A stretch of DNA of 36,105 nt from an uncultured Pirellulaceae bacterium (GTDB lineage: Bacteria; Planctomycetota; Planctomycetia; Pirellulales; Pirellulaceae): NCBI GenBank assembly GCA_937942355.1, contig CALDEW010000394.1, positions 1 through 36,105 of the forward strand. The letters run 5' to 3'. Position numbers and translations under genes: made by a program. Shown one piece after another: positions 12,401 to 18,400 of the stretch. Numbering within the stretch: the first letter of the stretch is position 1; the number at the start of each line of letters is the position of its first letter. The notes beneath the pieces are model-generated. The model was not told the DNA's origin, made no database searches, and worked only from the letters and a program-made list of their open reading frames with translations.

Positions 12401-15400
12401 TGAAAGTTCAACCGTTGATCTTTCGATTACAGACGTCACCACCAATCCAGCGGATTACGCTTCGTTCAATGCAGCGGTTGCCGCAGCGGTGGCTGCTTAC
12501 AGTGGGCCGGGCACGGTCAGCTGGGATGGCGCTGCGATCACGTTTACCAGTGATGGGACCGGTCCGATGGCGGCGCTGATGATCGACCTAAGCGCCATCA
12601 ATGACGCCGTCGTCGAAGGTACCGAACAATACAATGTTTCGATCGCCAATCCGGTCACCACGACAGGCATTGCGGTCAGCATCGACGCGGCCAATAACTC
12701 GGTCGATACCGAAATCCAAGACACCGTTGACGCTGCCGGGACAGCTTTGGACAAAGCGCTTTGGTCGATCACCGGAGCAACGTCTGTTGATGAAGCCAAC
12801 ACCACCGACTACACCGTCACCATCGACGCGGTACTGCAATCTGGAGAAACGGCTTTGGTCGATCTCACGTTGGCAAATATTGACACGACCGCCGGTGATA
12901 TCACAGCGCTCAACACCGCCGTCAATGCCGCGGTCGCCACTTACAACGCCAGCGGCCAACCGGGATCGGTCACTTGGAACGGTACGACGCTGACCTTCAC
13001 CAGTGATGGCACCGGACCGATGGGCGATTTGGTGATTCAGATCACGGCCACCTCCGACGGGTTCTTGGAGGCGGCTGAAGATTACTCGTTAACGCTGACC
13101 AATCCAACCAGCACCACCGGCGCTTGCCTTGGTTTGGATCCAAACAGTTCCGTCACCACGACAATCAACCCCAGCACAACGGTGGCTCAATGGTCGATCG
13201 GCGTGGACAATCAAAACGATGAAGGCGGCGCGGTGCAGTACACGGTCAGTCTCTCAGAGACCTTTGGTGCCGGCGAATCAGCCACCGTTGACATCGGACT
13301 CAATGACATCGATACAAATTCGACCGACTACGCCAACTTCGTAGGGCAAGTCAGCGCGGCGGTTGCTGGTTACACTGGCCCGGGGACGCTGACCTTTGAT
13401 GGTACCACGTTAACCTTCACTGCCAATGCTGATGGAGATGGGATGACGGACTTGGTCATCCTGCTGGGGCTGAACAACGACGCGATCGTCGAAGGCGTTG
13501 AAACATTCACCGTCGATTTGACCAATCCAACGGGGCCGACGGGCGTTGCCGTTTCGATTGCACCAGCTCAGGACAGCGTGACGACCACGATCAACGACAC
13601 GCAAAACGTTGGCGGCGCTCCAGACGTGGCGACGTGGTCCATCATCGGTCCAACATCGGGCAACGAAGGCACCACCGTTACTTACCGCGTGGGGCTCAAC
13701 GGTGCGATCGGAGTAGGTGAATCCATTTCGGTCGACCTAAATCTGAATGACTTGACCACCAACAGCAGCGACTATGCTTCGATTGTGGCGGCCATTACCG
13801 CTGCCGCGGCGGCGGATCCGGACGTCACGTTCAACGCCGCCACCGGAACGTTGACTTATACCGCGCCGACCGATGGTGCGTCGTTGACACCGCTGACGAT
13901 CAACTTAGGACTCAGCACCGACGCGCTTTCAGAAGGCAACGAAGACTTCCAACTGGAGTTGACCAATCCAGCCTCCTCCTCCGGCGCCGCGGTTGTCATC
14001 AATCCAACCCTATCTGATGTCGTGACAACAATCATCGACCAAACAGCAGCGACCCAGTGGAGCATCACCGGTCCAGCGTTTGAGGACGAAGGCGGCTCCG
14101 CGGCCTATGTAGTAGAGCTCAGCGGATCCTTTGGAGCTGGTGAAACGGCGACTGTCGCGATTGGATTGACTGACATCTCGACCAATGGAACTGACTTGGG
14201 ATCGTTAAACGGCGCGATCAATGCCGCGATCGCTGGCAATCCGAACTTGAGCTTCAACCCGGCCACCGGTGAATTGACTTACACCGCCCCAGCCGATGGC
14301 GCGACGATGCCGGCGCTGACGGTTGTGTTACCCGTGCTTAACGACGCTTTAGTCGAGGGAACCGAACAGTACACAATCGCGCTCAGCAGCCCCAGTTCGA
14401 CCACCGGTGCCGCCGTCGCCGTTTCCGCCACCGACAACAGCGTGACCACGACGATCAACGATACTCAAAATGTCGGAGGCGCAGCTGATTCAGCCCAATG
14501 GTCAATCACCGGCAGCACGACCGTCGATGAAGGTGCAAACGCTACCTACACCGTCGCTCTTGGGGGCGCCTTTGGCGCGGGGGAATCGGTTTCAGTGGAT
14601 GTTGGTTTGACGAACGTCGACACCAACTCCGGCGACTACGCACCGTTTGTGGCGGCGGTCAACGCTGCGGTGGCGGCTTACGCGGGTCCTGGCGCTGTTG
14701 CGTTTGACGGCACGACGCTGACATTCACTGCCGCGGTCGACGGCGATGTGATGGATGACTTGGTTGTCGATCTATTGGCCATTGATGATGCCTTGATCGA
14801 AGGCCCCGAAGACCTAACCGTTGCTTTATCTGGTGCCGCGACGACGACTGGAGCCGCTGTTTCGATCAGCGCTGCCGAGAACAGCGTCACCACGACCATC
14901 ATCGACAACGATACCGCTACTTGGAGCATCACGGGCGACGCGACGGTCGGCGAAGGCGCGACCGCTCAGTACACCGTCGTGCTTGACGGGCAGCTGGGGG
15001 CAGGTGAAGTCGCCACCGTCGAAATTGGAAACGCCAACGTCGACACGGCAAACACTGACTATTTGGATTTAGTCGCGGCCGTCAACAGCGCCGTGGCGGC
15101 TTATACCGGACCGGGCACCGTTACTTTCGACGGCACGACGATCACCTTCACCGCCGCCATGGATGGCGATGTGATGTCCGACCTGATTATCAATTTTGGC
15201 ACCGTGGATGATTTGCTGGCCGAAGGCGATGAAGACTACACCGTTTCTATTTTCAACCCAGGCTCAACGACCGGCGGTATTGTGCTTACCGACAACACGT
15301 CGCGCATCGTCACCACCACCATCATCGACAACGATGTTACTCAGTGGAGCATCACCGGTGACACCACCGTAAACGAAGGGGCCGATGCCAAGTACGTCGT

Positions 15401-18400
15401 CGAATTGATCGGCGCGCTGCAATCAGGCGAAACGGCCACCATTGAATTGGCGATCGGCAACACCGACACCACTTCGGCGGACTACGCGAACTTCGTCAAT
15501 GCAGTCAACACAGCGATCAGCAATTACGCTGGTCCGGGTGCGCTTTCCTTCGACGGAACCACGCTGACATTTACCAGCGACGGTAATCCAATGGGCGATT
15601 TGTGTATCGAGCTAACCACCGTTGATGATGCCTTGACCGAAGGTGATGAAGCCTTCACGGTTTCGATTGCCAACCCGGGATCAACCACCGGAAGCGCAAT
15701 CGCGTCCACCGGTCCAACCACCGTTGCGACAACGATCGTTGACAACGACGTGGTGTCATGGAGTATCACGGGAGACACGTCGGTCGTCGAAGGAGACGAT
15801 GCCAAATATGTAATTGAGTTGGCGGGAACATTGCAGGACGGTGAAACCGCGACAATCGACCTGAACATCGGCGACACCAGCACCACGTCCGCGGACTACG
15901 CCAATTTTGTTTCGGCGGTGAACACGGCGATCGCTAACTACACCGGAACCGGTACGCTGGCCTTCGACGGGACGACGTTAACATTCACCAGCGCCGGCGA
16001 CCCGATGCAAGATCTTTGTATCGAACTGACGGCCGTTGACGATGTGATCACCGAAGGCAGCGAAGACTATACCGTGGGCTTGAATAATCCAGGATCAACC
16101 ACCGGAAGCAGCGTCACGGGGCTGGCCAGTCCTGTGATGACGACCATCATCGACAACGATGCGGTGCAGTGGTACCTCATGGGCGATGTAACGGTCGACG
16201 AAGGTGGCACGGCGCAGTACATGGTCGGACTCAGCGGCATTCTCCAATCGGGTGAGAATTCGAGCGTGTTATTGACCTTGGCGGACCTTGAAACCAACTC
16301 CACCGACTACGACAACTTTGTCACCGCCGTCCAAACGGCGGTCGCAGCTCGATCAGATTTGGCGTTTGATGCCGCCACCGGAACGTTGACCGTCACCGGA
16401 ACAGGCGCTCCGATGGCTGACTTGATCATCGACCTCGATGCAATCGACGACACGTTGATCGAGGGCCCCGAACGATATCAAGTGCTGCTGTCCAGTTCGG
16501 CCAGCATGACGGGGTCGACAACCGGCATTGATCCGGCCAAAAGTATCGTCACCACGACGATTCGCGACACTGTCGGAGATGGTGGCGCATTGGCAACCGC
16601 CATATGGTCGATTGGCGTCGATCAAACTGTCGCTGAAGGCAACACCGCGGCGTACGTATTAGATTTAGCCGGTGATTTGCAGGCTGGGGAAATCGTCACC
16701 GTCGACGTGAAGTTGTCGGACGTGGACACCATTGCGACCGATTACGGAAGTTTGGATTCGGCGATCACGCTGGCGGTAGCAACCTACACCGGACCGGGCA
16801 GCGTTGCTTGGGATGGTACAACGTTGACCTTCACCAGCGATGGCACCGGACCGATGGATGGCCTGCCGCTGAACTTGGCAACGATCAACGACAGCTTTGC
16901 CGAGGGCGCTGAAGATTTCTTGATCACGCTGTGCAACTCGAATTCCCTGACGGGCGCGGCCAACGCAATCGACGTGGCAGCGGATGATGTTGTGACCACA
17001 ATCGACGATACGTTCGGGCCAGGTGCAGACGATGTGACGTGGACGATCGTTGGCGACAACGGTGTCGATGAAGGCGGCACCGCCACTTACACCGTTGCGA
17101 TCACCAACGCGCTGGCGGCAGGTGACGATGCGACGGTTGAACTTTCGATCGGCGACATTGACACCAGCAGCGCTGACTATGCCGGATTCAACGCAGCGGT
17201 TATTGCCGCGGTGGCAAACTACAACTCGGGAAGTAACCCCGGCAGCGTCAGTTGGGACGGCGCTACGCTGACCTTCACCGCAGCGGTCGATGGCGACACG
17301 TTAACCGGATTAGTGATTGACCTTGCATCGGTTGATGATGCATTTTTGGAAGGCCCCGAGATCTACGATGTAACGCTGGCCAATTCGGGCAGCAACACAG
17401 GCATCGTGGTATTCATTGATCCCGTCCTCAATACCGTTCTGACCACCATCAACGACACCGACGGTGACGGTGGACCGGCAGAACCCGGTGGCGAGTGGTC
17501 GATCACCGGCGTGACTGCGGTCACCGAAGGCGATCCGATCACCTTCACCATTGGTTTGACAGGCAATCTTCAATCAGGCGAACGGGCGACGGTGCAGTTT
17601 GGTGCCGGCGACATCGAAACCAACGGTGGTGACTACTCCAATGTGAGCGCTTCGGTGGGCGCAGCCGTGGTGGCCTATAACAACGATCCAGCCAATCCGG
17701 GAACGCTCAGTTGGGACGGGACATTGCTGACCTTTGTCAGTGACGGCACCGGACCGATGAATAATTTGGACGTGACCTTCGCTTCGGTCGACGATTTGTT
17801 GGTCGAAGGCGACGAGCGTTTGAATTTAGCGCTTTCCAATGCTTCGAGTACAACCGGTTTGAGCCCAACGATTTCGCCAACAGACAATCTGGTCACGACT
17901 ACGATCGTCGACAACGATAACGCTCAGTGGTCCATTGCGGGGCCGGTCGTAACGGGCGAAGGTTCGACGGCAGACTATACCGTTTCGCTGGCTGGCGTTT
18001 TCCAAGCCGGAGAAGTCGTTTCGGTCGATCTTGGTTTGACAGACATCGACACGACCAGCGGCGACTACGGTAGCTTGTCCGCCGCGATCAGCGCTGCGGT
18101 CACATCCAACTCGGACGTGGTCTTTGACGCCGCCACGGGGACACTGACCTATACCGCGCCAGCCGACGGTGCGACGATGGCAGATTTGATTATCCAGCTG
18201 CCCATCACGTCCGACGGCATCAGCGAAGCCCCCGAAGACTACGTGATCGCGCTGAGCAATCCCTCCAGCAGCAGCGGACTTTCGCCGACCATTGATCCGG
18301 CCGCCGACGATGTGTTGACCACCATCAACGGATCACCCGTCACCAATCCCGATGATTATTTCACCAACATTGACACACCCTTTGTGGGTAACGTGCTGAC

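Larger units (their letters stand above)
9291..18329 (+). repeat. Tandem array of 21 long Calx-beta-like (W-type) units
   Basis: Each unit opens with W(S/A)(I/L)TG, then xVxEGxxAxYTVxL, GExxxVxLxL and DxxTxxxDY. It then carries an extra segment of the type AVxAAVAAYxGPGT(V/L)xFDG with TLTFT, and closes with EGxExYxVxLxNPxSTTG and VTTTIxDND. W codons start at 9291, 9735, 10164, 10608, 11031, 11472, 11895, 12318, 12762, 13191, 13635, 14058, 14499, 14922, 15345, 15759, 16170, 16605, 17040, 17496 and 17928. Units are 137-152 residues; one more isolated unit starts at 5586. The core is Calx-beta-like, and the 30-45 residue alanine/glycine-rich insert is the distinguishing part. Confidence 0.9.

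Noticed and set aside
9291-18329. CRISPR or non-coding satellite explanation for the periodic DNA
   Set aside because: The period is 411-456 nt, in frame, with conserved protein motifs and silent changes. It is a coding domain array.
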